A DNA stretch of 21,516 nucleotides from a virus, in the IMG/VR virus record IMGVR_UViG_3300019751_000012, positions 1 through 21,516 of that record; one strand, given 5' to 3'. The position numbers and the translations under genes are program-made. This document shows, piece after piece, positions 11,341 through 19,869 of the stretch; the stretch's first letter is position 1, and every line of letters begins with the position of its first letter. The notes under the pieces are model-generated. The model did no database searches. It saw nothing but the letters and a program-made list of their open reading frames with translations, and was not told the origin of the DNA.

Positions 11341-12254
11341 TCGAACTCAAACAATCTACAGCTCGTTACATCAATATCGGACCCTTTCTGGATGTCGGTG
11401 ATGCTGCAACCAACGAGATTGCCCTGGCCGGTTCCATGACCGTCTACCTGTCAAAAGCCGGTGGTGCTCGCTCAGCTCGCAACAGTGCAACTGCTATCAG
11501 TTATGACAGGGACGGCTGTTACCGCATTCATTTGGACGCTACGGACACGGGGACATTGGGGGACTTGGTGGTTAGCATTAGTGATCCCACGACCCATTTG
11601 CATGTTGAGCGCGAGTTTTCCGTGGTTACCGCCAACTACTACGACAGTAAATACTCCACTGATCTATTTCAGGTAGATATCCAACAGTGTGCTGGTTCCA
11701 GTGTGGCTGGTGTGGCTGACTTTAAGGCAACCGGGTTCTCAACCTTCGATGCCGGATCGGACACCGTTACCCTAACAGCAACCACACATACCGGTGCAAT
11801 TATTCCAACCGTCACGGACGTAACCAACGGACTATCCCCCGGCAATGTAACGGTGGGTGGCTATACGTCAGCAGCATTACTGGAACTCCTACAAACCGAT
11901 ACAGGTGAAACATCAGCGTCAGCCGGTTCGGTAGCCAAGCTTGCTCAAGGTGCTTCCGGTCTGGACAGCGCAACAGTAACCACAGCCTGCGAGACGGCTA
12001 TTGATAATAAGGGTTTAACCGGCACTGGTATTGGGGCTGAAACCGTAACCATCACTATTGATGACGGCAGTGACCCACTAGACGGTGCGGAAGTCTGGGT
12101 AACCACTGATTCAGCCGGAACTAATCGCGTAGCCAGTGGAACATCCAATGCTAGTGGACAAGTGACGTTCATGTTGGACACGGGAAGTTACTACGTTTGG
12201 AAGCAATTAGCCGGATACAATTTCACTAATCCATCTGCTTTAACTGTAACCTAA
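11337..12254 (+). CDS. Structural protein with C-terminal Ig-like domain
   Basis: The 305-residue protein starts with a conserved-looking phage module (residues 1-115): a run MTVYLSKAGGARSARNSATAI, then DGCYRIHLDATDTGTLGDLVVSI and a 'V..ANYYDSKY' segment. I know this pattern from phage virion proteins without a firm role. The middle is Ala/Gly/Thr-rich, and residues about 234-305 form a carboxypeptidase-regulatory or Ig-like fold (LDGAEVWVTTDSAGTNRVAS, ASGQVTFMLDTGSYYVWK). It overlaps the tailspike stop by 4 bases (ATGA), so the two are probably made together and may act together at the neck or as a receptor-binding part. Confidence 0.7.
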   Translation: MIELKQSTARYINIGPFLDVGDAATNEIALAGSMTVYLSKAGGARSARNSATAISYDRDGCYRIHLDATDTGTLGDLVVSISDPTTHLHVEREFSVVTANYYDSKYSTDLFQVDIQQCAGSSVAGVADFKATGFSTFDAGSDTVTLTATTHTGAIIPTVTDVTNGLSPGNVTVGGYTSAALLELLQTDTGETSASAGSVAKLAQGASGLDSATVTTACETAIDNKGLTGTGIGAETVTITIDDGSDPLDGAEVWVTTDSAGTNRVASGTSNASGQVTFMLDTGSYYVWKQLAGYNFTNPSALTVT

Positions 12255-12255
12255 G

Positions 12256-13005
12256 ATGCCTACCTACTCAGGATCACCAGCTACGGTCACAGCGACCACT
12301 CCACAGTATCCCACTCGGACCTACAAGGAATTGCTTTACGCTATTTCCCGAGCAGCCGGGATTGATCCTAACCGATTGCTGGCCGATGACGCTTTAGCTA
12401 TTCGTGACTACATTAACACCGCTCTGAGGACTATCTGGGAATACTATCCCTGGCCCAAGTTGATGCGGGTTGGTAGTGACACCTATGCTAATATCGACAA
12501 CTACGCCAACTACGATCTGTTCTTTATCAGTAGCACTGATCCACGTGTTGACCGTAATCCTACTTTCTATACTTTTAGCGTGGACGCCGGTGGATTCAAT
12601 ATCATTGACGACAACCTGGCCACAACCGCCACGCTATACTTTACTTACCGCGATCGTTTCTATCCCTTCGATGGCACCAGATACTCCGCGACTACCACCT
12701 ATGAATTGGATGGCATGTCGTATGACTCTACTACCGGTGATTACTATCGTTCCGTAGCGGGTAGTAACCTTAATAACGCGCTCACCGAAACCGCTTGGTG
12801 GGATCGTCGTTACATCCCGGCATTTCTTTTTGAATACACTAAACTCTCAGCCCTGGCCCAACTACGTGAAGCGGAAGGCCAAGGTGAAAAGAGCCGTATT
12901 TTGGAAAGCAAAGCCACAGCCGCTCTTATGGCCGAACTGGATAAATGGGAGCGACAAAAGAACCAACAACTACGACCGCACGTTAGAGTAAGATCGGGCG
13001 GTTAA
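12256..13005 (+). CDS. Head-tail adaptor (tail tubular A-like)
   Basis: The 249-residue protein carries the common adaptor pattern near its start: LLADDALAIRDYINTALR (residues 41-58) and WEYYPWPKLM (61-70), an alpha-helical bundle entry followed by beta sequence and a C-terminal helix (SALAQLREAEGQGEK and onward). Adaptors of this type bind below the portal and receive the nozzle, closing the head after packaging. The match is by pattern, and position before the nozzle agrees. It begins one base after the previous stop and has no Shine-Dalgarno site. Confidence 0.75.
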   Translation: MPTYSGSPATVTATTPQYPTRTYKELLYAISRAAGIDPNRLLADDALAIRDYINTALRTIWEYYPWPKLMRVGSDTYANIDNYANYDLFFISSTDPRVDRNPTFYTFSVDAGGFNIIDDNLATTATLYFTYRDRFYPFDGTRYSATTTYELDGMSYDSTTGDYYRSVAGSNLNNALTETAWWDRRYIPAFLFEYTKLSALAQLREAEGQGEKSRILESKATAALMAELDKWERQKNQQLRPHVRVRSGG

Positions 13006-13029
13006 AACATTTCATAACCACATTATATT

Positions 13030-13326
13030 ATGCCAGCAAAAGACCAAATCTCAGACAACAGTGATAGGACTATTGAGTCCTTCTCGGCCAACGCAGCCTT
13101 CGCCGCTTCGGGTTCAAAATACCTAGACACTACCGACGCTACCACCTATGACTTTCAGGGCATACAAGTGCTTACTGATGCAGTGATAGCTGATGTGTCT
13201 GGTTTTGATTCAATCCATGAGGGATGGGCCAACGCTGATTCCATGCTTCAGGCCGTAGGCTACTACCCTATTAGCGGTAGTTCTATCACGCTAACCAGCG
13301 GAACAGTGTTGCTAATCGCCAAGTAA
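13030..13326 (+). CDS. Hypothetical 98-residue structural protein
   Basis: Unrecognised. The protein is beta-rich and ends SSITLTSGTVLLIAK, with a core IQVLTDAVIADVSGFD. Endings of the type 'ITLTSGT.L..(A/Y)K' are familiar in small phage virion proteins, which suggests a small structural or decoration protein. It lies 24 bases after the adaptor gene, without a ribosome-binding site, and before the discoidin gene. Confidence 0.6.
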   Translation: MPAKDQISDNSDRTIESFSANAAFAASGSKYLDTTDATTYDFQGIQVLTDAVIADVSGFDSIHEGWANADSMLQAVGYYPISGSSITLTSGTVLLIAK

Positions 13327-13334
13327 TTAGTCGC

Positions 13335-13859
13335 ATGGGACCAGCGGGTTTAATATCATCTACGGTAGGTCGGTTAGGCAACCGACTAGGGCTGAGCAAG
13401 CCTACGCCAATAATTGAAGCGGGTGCCACGGAATACAGCTATTATCGTTTTCGGGCAACTGATGACAATTATAACGGTGATGCTCGATGGGGGCTTAGTG
13501 AGATCTATGGATATGAGTCTAACGATAATACGGGAACCAATGTATTCGCCACCTACTATTCTACGGCTTTAGCCAATAGCGGAACCAATGAAGACCACAA
13601 GGTGTTTGATGGCAACGCTGGGACCTATTGGGACTCGTTTCCATATGCTAGCGGTGATCATCGTAACATCTACGTGCAGATGACAGGAGCCTATGCCGTT
13701 AGGTCTATCACGGTAGATCCTGGTCCTGATTTTGGTTTTGGTTGGATCATAAAACAGTTTGTCGTTGAGGGGTCTAATGATGGATCTAACTGGGATGTAT
13801 TGGCCACAATTAATCAGACCAATACCTATGCAAATCAAAGCTTTACCGACATACAATAA
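13335..13859 (+). CDS. F5/8 type C (discoidin) domain protein
   Basis: The 174-residue protein is a short N-terminal stub (1-30) and one discoidin-type domain (about 34-174): YYRFRATDDNYNGDARWGLS, HKVFDGNAGTYWDSFPY, and IKQFVVEGSNDGSNWDVLAT, ending in QSFTDIQ. The 'VFDGN..TYW' and 'EGSNDGSNWDVL' elements are diagnostic of this carbohydrate- or lipid-binding fold. In a phage it most likely binds the host surface as part of the virion. It may work with the tailspikes. The last strand may be truncated compared with family members. It begins 9 bases after the previous stop. Confidence 0.8.
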   Translation: MGPAGLISSTVGRLGNRLGLSKPTPIIEAGATEYSYYRFRATDDNYNGDARWGLSEIYGYESNDNTGTNVFATYYSTALANSGTNEDHKVFDGNAGTYWDSFPYASGDHRNIYVQMTGAYAVRSITVDPGPDFGFGWIIKQFVVEGSNDGSNWDVLATINQTNTYANQSFTDIQ

Positions 13860-13861
13860 AT

Positions 13862-13930
13862 ATGACCGACTCCGCAATACTTAAGGCTATGATGACTAAG
13901 CGGTGGGCCGCACCCGGCTGGATTGTTTAA
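13862..13930 (+). CDS. Possible 22-residue peptide or gene remnant
   Basis: A 22-codon frame starts 2 bases after the discoidin stop and fills much of the otherwise empty gap before 13949. It reads MTDSAILKAMMTKRWAAPGW and ends IV. This resembles the start of some larger phage proteins (a helix followed by R.A.PGW), so it may be the remnant of a longer gene. The codons after its stop stay open in the same frame into the membrane protein at 13949. It has no Shine-Dalgarno site. Confidence 0.3.
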   Translation: MTDSAILKAMMTKRWAAPGWIV

Positions 13931-13948
13931 TACTGGAGATACGCCCCG

Positions 13949-14386
13949 GTGATAGACATTCTCATAAATCTATTCAGTGGACCCGTAGGTGCTACGGCGG
14001 CGGGAGCTTGTCTCAAACTCTTAAACACATGGGTGCAGGGAAAGATAGAGAAGCAGCAAATGGAAGCTGCGCGGGAGGAAAAGATTTTAAACACATGGGC
14101 CAAATCACAGATAGCTATTACGAAGGACCGGCAATCGAAGACAACAAGGCGTTGGGTTTTCTGGATGCTCACGGCAACTTATTGTTTTGTATTTGTTTGG
14201 TTCACGATTTTCCCCGAAACGACCATTATTACCCTGGGGGGCCATTCGTCTGGGTGGATCACCAGCATTTTTGGGGGTGGAATTGAGAAGCCCTACACGG
14301 TAACCGGTGGTCATATAGTCGTAGCGGGATTGGAATTAATTTTTATGGTGGTCGGATTTTTCGCGTTACCATCTCGAAGACGTTAA
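13949..14386 (+). CDS. Membrane protein, possible holin
   Basis: The 145-residue protein has an amphipathic N-terminal helix (1-45), a basic hinge (KTTRR, 64-68), a transmembrane segment at about 69-88 (WVFWMLTATYCFVFVWF), a polar loop that may include a re-entrant part, and a second transmembrane segment at about 121-140 (HIVVAGLELIFMVVGFFAL), then a basic tail (SRRR). This layout fits phage holins of the two- or three-transmembrane kind, but no named family is certain. The GTG start is chosen because GGAG lies about 10 bases upstream and because longer starts lack support. Neighbouring small membrane protein at 14838 suggests a lysis module. Confidence 0.6.
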   Translation: MIDILINLFSGPVGATAAGACLKLLNTWVQGKIEKQQMEAAREEKILNTWAKSQIAITKDRQSKTTRRWVFWMLTATYCFVFVWFTIFPETTIITLGGHSSGWITSIFGGGIEKPYTVTGGHIVVAGLELIFMVVGFFALPSRRR

Positions 14387-14389
14387 AAT

Positions 14390-14821
14390 ATGAAAACACT
14401 ACAAGAAAAGCGAGCATATTTTAGAAAATATCGAGCTGCAAATCGCGAGAAGATTGCAGCCAATCAGCGTAATTACTACTGGAATAATCGCGAGACTGAA
14501 CTTGAAAGGAATAAGGCATGGAAAAAGGAAAACCCCGGAAGGGTTCGTGCCGGGAATCGAGCAAGGAGATGGAAGGAAGATAACAGCTATTCCCTGTGGT
14601 CTAAAGAAGACAAGCAATTGGTTAAACAACTCTACAACTTTCGTGATATTTTAAACAAGGTGCACCAGAAAGTAATGTTCGAGATAGATCATATCATACC
14701 CCTAGCCGCAGGTGGGGAACATGCTGTGGGCAATTTGGCATTAGCCACTGCAAATTATAATTCATGGAAGGGTGCTAGGCTGGAAACACCAGAAACTTTT
14801 CTCGCTTCAAAGAGGCATTAA
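14390..14821 (+). CDS. HNH endonuclease (second)
   Basis: The 143-residue protein has a long basic, charged N-terminus (1-90, rich in Arg, Lys, Asn and Glu; probably DNA-binding helices) and an HNH core at 97-130: EIDHIIPLAAGGEHAVGNLA, then NYNSWKGAR. D100-H101, N115 and N124 are the expected catalytic and metal-site residues. No NUMOD or AP2 part is present, so it is not a copy of the first HNH gene. It starts 3 bases after the membrane gene's stop and ends just before the ribosome-binding site of the next gene. Likely a free-standing homing endonuclease. Confidence 0.85.
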   Translation: MKTLQEKRAYFRKYRAANREKIAANQRNYYWNNRETELERNKAWKKENPGRVRAGNRARRWKEDNSYSLWSKEDKQLVKQLYNFRDILNKVHQKVMFEIDHIIPLAAGGEHAVGNLALATANYNSWKGARLETPETFLASKRH

Positions 14822-14824
14822 GGC

Positions 14825-14829
14825 AGGAG
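14825..14829 (+). promoter_or_regulatory. Shine-Dalgarno site fixing the 14838 start
   Basis: AGGAG at 14825-14829 lies 8 bases before a GTG at 14838. The open frame extends upstream to 14772, but those earlier codons lie within the HNH gene, so the GTG is preferred. Confidence 0.65.
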
Positions 14830-14837
14830 ACGATAAT

Positions 14838-15119
14838 GTGAAAATTGAAAAAACAATAACTTGGGGCAACATAGGGGCAATGGTGTTTCCCATTATAACC
14901 GTAATAGTAATTGTAGTTACAATGCGTGAGGATGTAAAAGACAACGCTGAAGACATCGTTCAACTACAGGGGTTTAACGAAAACATAGGTAGCATATTAA
15001 CCGCGCATACGACTTCAATAGCGGTTCACCAAGCCGAGATCCAAGCCTTGGAGCAGGACGAACGGGATATTAAGGAGCAACTAACCCGCATGGAACAGAA
15101 GATCGACGATCTGCAATGA
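14838..15119 (+). CDS. Small membrane-anchored coiled-coil protein (spanin-like)
   Basis: The 93-residue protein has a single transmembrane segment at about 9-29 (NIGAMVFPIITVIVIVVTM) and a coiled-coil or helical ectodomain at 32-93 (EDIVQLQGFNENIG, EIQALEQDERDIKEQLTRME). The topology is that of an inner-membrane spanin or a holin accessory protein, with no strict motif. The GTG start is chosen from the AGGAG site. It overlaps the nozzle gene as ATGA, so the nozzle is coupled to it. Together with 13949 it may belong to a lysis module; no endolysin is seen in the window. Confidence 0.6.
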   Translation: MKIEKTITWGNIGAMVFPIITVIVIVVTMREDVKDNAEDIVQLQGFNENIGSILTAHTTSIAVHQAEIQALEQDERDIKEQLTRMEQKIDDLQ

Positions 15120-17173
15120 GCCTTTTTTCATCATACGGTCAAACGGAATCCAACTTTGCCAGGGTGGGTGATAACGGCTTTGTGGGTATTGATGCTCGCA
15201 CGGCTCCCGATAAACTGCCTGAGGGTGTTCTGAGTCGTGCTGAGAACGTGCGTATGCGAACCAAAGAGATCGTTACCCGACCCGGTAACCCATTTATCAA
15301 CGGCTTCTATCCCGACAACTGGCCTTACGACTTGGAGTATTCCAACGGTGCTTTGACGGGGACATGGAACAACGATGGTTTGGATGCTGATGTAACGGTG
15401 GATAGCGGTGCTACATCTGGAACGCCTTACGATGATGGGTATGAATATCTGCGTTTTGATTCTGGCCTTGTATTAAAGGTAACCGGTGAGGAATCCGGTG
15501 GAGTAATCCCGGTCGAAACCCAGTTTGTAGCTAGTGGTCAATCCGTAGCCGCTGAAACCTTTGTATGGTGTAAGCTCGAAACCAGTCATGAGACTTGGAG
15601 CGACCTGTTTGACATGGCTCGTAGTGTGATTACTAACGCTGGACAAACACCGATTACCACCGGTCGATTCAGTGACCCTAATAGCCATGAGTATTTTGTG
15701 GTCATTACCGCCACCTCCGCTTGGTTTGCCAGGGAACATAACCGACCCTTTGAGGTCACCATACCGGGTGGCGTGGATGACACGGCTTACCTGGAACAAG
15801 CATTCGATAGGCTGTTTCTGTTCCGGGGCACCGGTCAAACGGTTCTTGACTATACTGCCAGCCGGGGAACCTGGGCCGAGTTGACATCTGACTTGGACGG
15901 CACTTATACTTTACCCCTTCCCAATGCCAAGCGTGGTGTGTTCTTTCAGAATCGCATGTGGGTTTGGGTGGATGACTCTCTTTACTTTTCAGACATTGGC
16001 AACCCGGACCGTTATTATCTACTCGACAACGAGGTTCGCATCAACACTGGTCAACACTCTGATGGTATCGTAGCTGTCTTCCCCTTTGGAAAGTATGCAT
16101 TACTCATATTCACTAACGACAGCATTTACGCACTGGACAACCTTTACGGTAACGTAGCAACCAATATGCGCTTACGACAGATCAGCACCCGAGTGGGTTG
16201 TGGCTCACCGGATACCATCGTTAATGTTGGTAACCGCGTTTGGTTCTGTGATCAGTCTGGTGACGTGTGGGATATTTCACAGGTGGACGAGGAGCGTATG
16301 GAGATATCCGGCGAACCGGTATCCTGGCCCATTAGACCGGCAATGGAGGAGTTGGGTTTAACAAATAACAACGACTGGGCAGCGGCTTATTACGATGGCT
16401 ACTACTATCTGTTTTTTCAGGGTGATAATATTTATCGGGATGACGCTGAGTTCTTTGGTATTACCTTATCCGGGTTAAACTACGTAGCTGTCTATGATAC
16501 CATCAACGAAGCATGGGTGTCTATTGATAAGGATGCTATGATGGACATGGTTGGACTCCCGGTTGTCATGGATTGGTATGGTGATCAGCGGCTACTAACG
16601 CTCAGTAAGTTTTCCGGCAACCTACGTATGACCGGTTATGGATTCACCGACGGCACCAGGGGAAGAAGTAGTGGGTCCAGTGTTGATGGCCAACCCTACG
16701 TCACCCTATGGACACGCGGCTATACCGCTGACAAGGGCACTACCCAGCAGTTCAGACGGTTACATTGCAATATAGCCAGGCGGGATGCTGATACATCTTT
16801 CGACGCTTACACGGATGGTAGGAATGAAGCTATAGACGTTGGTTCCATAAAAAATAGCTCCACCGATCGTGTAGAATACATGACTTGGGATACAGCGGAT
16901 TGGGACCCCAGTAATACTAACAACGACTTTAATAATCCTTATCGCAAGGACTATACGGTAGTTCCATCTGATAGTGCTACGGGTGTTAATCTTCAGAGCG
17001 CGTATGGTGACTTTAATCTAGGCAAGTATCAGACCTACAACTACGAGCAAACCTTCAACGCTACCGGCAACTACTGTCAGTTGAGAATCGTCAATAAGGA
17101 AGGTGAAATAAAAATCAAGGACATCGCCCTATCATCCAGGGCCAACTCTAATTTACAAGGAAGCAAAGTATAA
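15116..17173 (+). CDS. Tail nozzle / tail tubular B-like protein
   Basis: The 685-residue protein opens with FVGIDARTAPDKLPEGVLSRAENVRMRTKEIVTRPG (residues 22-57), the common start of nozzle proteins in which a 'LP.G....A.NVR' helix is followed by 'TRPG'. Long beta-propeller-like sequence follows (FFQNRMWVWVDDSLYFSDIG, YALLIFTNDSIYAL, NVGNRVWFCDQSGDVWDIS), with blade-like repeats. The nozzle forms the end of a short tail and carries the tailspikes. Identification rests on the N-terminus and on the propeller pattern. It shares a TAATG junction with the next gene. Confidence 0.75.
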   Translation: MSLFSSYGQTESNFARVGDNGFVGIDARTAPDKLPEGVLSRAENVRMRTKEIVTRPGNPFINGFYPDNWPYDLEYSNGALTGTWNNDGLDADVTVDSGATSGTPYDDGYEYLRFDSGLVLKVTGEESGGVIPVETQFVASGQSVAAETFVWCKLETSHETWSDLFDMARSVITNAGQTPITTGRFSDPNSHEYFVVITATSAWFAREHNRPFEVTIPGGVDDTAYLEQAFDRLFLFRGTGQTVLDYTASRGTWAELTSDLDGTYTLPLPNAKRGVFFQNRMWVWVDDSLYFSDIGNPDRYYLLDNEVRINTGQHSDGIVAVFPFGKYALLIFTNDSIYALDNLYGNVATNMRLRQISTRVGCGSPDTIVNVGNRVWFCDQSGDVWDISQVDEERMEISGEPVSWPIRPAMEELGLTNNNDWAAAYYDGYYYLFFQGDNIYRDDAEFFGITLSGLNYVAVYDTINEAWVSIDKDAMMDMVGLPVVMDWYGDQRLLTLSKFSGNLRMTGYGFTDGTRGRSSGSSVDGQPYVTLWTRGYTADKGTTQQFRRLHCNIARRDADTSFDAYTDGRNEAIDVGSIKNSSTDRVEYMTWDTADWDPSNTNNDFNNPYRKDYTVVPSDSATGVNLQSAYGDFNLGKYQTYNYEQTFNATGNYCQLRIVNKEGEIKIKDIALSSRANSNLQGSKV

Positions 17174-19500
17174 TGGCATCAGGAAATATAACTAGAACAC
17201 CGGATTACACCCTCACCAGCACCGAGGATATCACCAACGCAAAAATCAACCGAGTGGGTGGTGGAACGTATCGACTGGATGAAGGGGCGGTAACCGACAG
17301 GGAATTGTCTGTTTCCCTAACTGGCGGGTTTGCTAATGTGGCAGCTCTCCGGGCATCCACTGACACCTTTATCGACGGGGATGAGATAAAAGTGAAGGGT
17401 TACTACACTGAAGCCGATGACGATTTTGGGCCATCACTGTATTATGACAGTTCGGATACTACCACAGCCGACGACGGATTTACCTGTATTATGGATGGAA
17501 ACGGTGCTCGATACAAAAGATCCTTTAGTTCACCTATCAACATTACCTGGGCTGGAGCTAAAGGGGATTACGATGAGAATGCTACCTCAGACGACAATAC
17601 CGATGATACATTCACGGATAACTCTGCCGCCATTCAAACCGTTATAAACTATTTGATTTTGCGTGATGGTGGAAAGATTGAGATCCCTAGTGGTCAATTC
17701 GGGTTGTCATCAGCCCTGGAGGTTAAGTATCGCCATCACAAGGATTCCGACTCTAGTGGTTACAGAAGGTTTTGTGGTATTCGGTTTAGCGGTAACCACG
17801 CAACTAATAATGATTCTATCTTTGAAAACCTACCTGGATGCTGTCTTGTTGCGTCCAAGGCTAACACAACCGGTATTTTTGAACTCACCAGCATCAAGGA
17901 TGTTATCATCGAGGATATCGGGTTAATCAACAAAGCGGATGCTGCGCCCAGTATGATTAACGTTACGAGTTATTCAAAAGGGGAACCCGATGGTAACTAT
18001 ATCACGGATGCGGCTATTACAGCTTCTGACAGCACCCTCACATCGCCATCCAATGGATTAGGAACGGCAGAGGTTGGCGAGGTTATTCGTGTGGCTGGTG
18101 CTGGCGCAGCGGCGGCTGACCTAGTGACAACGGTTAGTAGTGTGACGAGTGCCGGTGAAATAGAGTTAGCTGCAACGGCTTCAACAACGGTATCGGGGGC
18201 TGTGGCTTATTGGCCTGAACCAGTGCCGACCAGTACTACTCACCTGACGTTTAGCAATATAATATTTCAGGACGATGAAACCGTTACGTCAGCCGTAGTA
18301 GATTTACAGAATTGTAAGTTTACACGTTTTGAAAAGTGCTCTTGGCTGACTGGCTCAAAGGCTATTGAGATTGGAGAAGACCCCGCTTCCGAACCATACC
18401 CGTTGATGAACGGTGACGTAAGTAACCTAACCTTTACTGAGTGTTTCTTTGCGGGTGATACCTACTACAAGCAGGGTCGTGTGGTTAGTTGGATCAACTG
18501 TGAATGGTGGCCTGTTAAGGACGGAAGTGGAGAAGCTGCCAGGATTGTTCCGGCTGGGAACGAACTCTTGAGAGGCGCAACTCTAATTAACTGTAAGGCT
18601 TTATTTGACGGAGATGGAACGGGGACATTCTTTGAATGGGGGGCAGAGGCTTCCAATCTAACGGTTCTTGGTGGTGGATTTGGAGATTACAACCGGGCCT
18701 TTGTTTTGGATTCTGCCGTAGCGGGTTCAGCTATTTTTGAGGGTGTGTTATTTGATAACGATGGCTCTGGGGATCGTGATGTTGAGATTACCTCGAATTA
18801 CCAGGGCAGCGTTTATATCAACGGTGAACATTCCTCTACCATTAATGCGGGTAGGCAAGCGATTACCGATGGGAGGTCTACTGACAAGGATTCGCTACGT
18901 TATCAGTTGGCGTTACATAGAGAACTGGCTTCCACTTACACACTTACGGGCGGTGCTAGTTATGAAACGGTTCTGTCGGGTGCCACTAGAGCTAGGGGAG
19001 GGTTTTATCGCGTAACACTAGCGTGTAATATTGCGTCCCTTCACACCAGTATTTACCGGATGCGGTTAAAGAACTACAACCAAACCCAGGTTGAACAGTA
19101 TATTCCGTCAGGTGGAAATTCTACACTATTTTGGACCGGTATTATAAGACTACCAGCACCAACCCCAACAACATCTACCGTAGCTGGAACGGTAACGTCT
19201 GTTGGTACTGCACTTACGGGAAGCGGAACCAACTTTAACCCCGAGCTAACGGTGGGTGATTGGGTAGAGGTTACCGGGACGGGAGATAGAGCACAGGTGG
19301 CGAGCGTCACCGATGACACAAATGCCGTATTGGAAGAAGCTTTCTATTATGGTGACGTTAGTGGTGTTTCGGTTCAGTCGGTTAATGCTCCTACTTTTCT
19401 TGAAATGGAAGTCCGTCAAATCAACGCCGGTTCCACCAGTACGGTCACTGTAGCGGGTAGTAATGCTGGAAACACTTTTATGATGATCGAAGAGATATAA
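17173..19500 (+). CDS. Tailspike or depolymerase with beta-helix and two inserted modules
   Basis: The 775-residue protein has an N-terminal part (1-120) with the usual tailspike linker GFANVAALRASTD and DGFTCIMDGNGARYKR, then WAGAKGDYDENA at about 126-137 and a pectate-lyase-type beta-helix. The helix starts NSAAIQTVINYLI (150-162) and KIEIPSGQFGLSS (168-180). A small Ala/Gly/Thr-rich module at about 279-345 is similar to one at about 669-732 (TVTSVGTALTGSGTNFNP, VGDWVEVTGTG), both 'transition-type' beta modules. It probably binds the tail through the N-terminus and cuts or grips surface glycan. Catalytic residues are not assigned. It is the second beta-helix protein here. Confidence 0.8.
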   Translation: MASGNITRTPDYTLTSTEDITNAKINRVGGGTYRLDEGAVTDRELSVSLTGGFANVAALRASTDTFIDGDEIKVKGYYTEADDDFGPSLYYDSSDTTTADDGFTCIMDGNGARYKRSFSSPINITWAGAKGDYDENATSDDNTDDTFTDNSAAIQTVINYLILRDGGKIEIPSGQFGLSSALEVKYRHHKDSDSSGYRRFCGIRFSGNHATNNDSIFENLPGCCLVASKANTTGIFELTSIKDVIIEDIGLINKADAAPSMINVTSYSKGEPDGNYITDAAITASDSTLTSPSNGLGTAEVGEVIRVAGAGAAAADLVTTVSSVTSAGEIELAATASTTVSGAVAYWPEPVPTSTTHLTFSNIIFQDDETVTSAVVDLQNCKFTRFEKCSWLTGSKAIEIGEDPASEPYPLMNGDVSNLTFTECFFAGDTYYKQGRVVSWINCEWWPVKDGSGEAARIVPAGNELLRGATLINCKALFDGDGTGTFFEWGAEASNLTVLGGGFGDYNRAFVLDSAVAGSAIFEGVLFDNDGSGDRDVEITSNYQGSVYINGEHSSTINAGRQAITDGRSTDKDSLRYQLALHRELASTYTLTGGASYETVLSGATRARGGFYRVTLACNIASLHTSIYRMRLKNYNQTQVEQYIPSGGNSTLFWTGIIRLPAPTPTTSTVAGTVTSVGTALTGSGTNFNPELTVGDWVEVTGTGDRAQVASVTDDTNAVLEEAFYYGDVSGVSVQSVNAPTFLEMEVRQINAGSTSTVTVAGSNAGNTFMMIEEI

Positions 19501-19868
19501 TGACCACACTCGAACCCATAACCAAGCTGGATCAGGCACAGGAAATCGAAAGCCGGTTGGCCAAGAATGGAGAGGTGTTATTGGCACCGACCCACACCCT
19601 CTACAGGGATGGCAGGATTATTGGTGCTTCATCAATAGGTAGTATTCCTATGGTGCATTGGTGGTTTGATCAGGATAGCGGCCAAGCACTTTCCAGTGTT
19701 CGCGGTTTAAATGCAGCCGACAAGATTCTTCAGGATGCGGGGTTTCATTACTATCAAACAATTGTCCCTAACCGCAGTCCATTTATGCCGGTCATGGATC
19801 GCCTTGGATATGTCAAACCATTCACGGATGACGGAACCCTTTTTGTTAAACAACTAACCCACATATAA
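19500..19868 (+). CDS. GNAT-like small virion-associated protein
   Basis: The 122-residue protein has a GNAT-like pattern, with a C-terminal RSPFMPVMDRLGYVKPFTDD (about residues 93-112) and a final TLFVKQL strand, as in acetyltransferase ends ('F...LGY.K'). The central motif A (acetyl-CoA loop) is not clear, so activity is doubtful. Small GNAT-like proteins beside internal virion proteins are known from podoviruses. It is joined to the tailspike by a TAATGA junction and ends 1 base before the next gene. The role is inference. Confidence 0.55.
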   Translation: MTTLEPITKLDQAQEIESRLAKNGEVLLAPTHTLYRDGRIIGASSIGSIPMVHWWFDQDSGQALSSVRGLNAADKILQDAGFHYYQTIVPNRSPFMPVMDRLGYVKPFTDDGTLFVKQLTHI

Positions 19869-19869
19869 C

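Noticed and set aside
13903-14286. 127-codon plus-strand frame overlapping the membrane protein.
   Set aside because: Its translation lacks transmembrane segments or family features, while the other frame shows clear membrane helices and a GGAG site.
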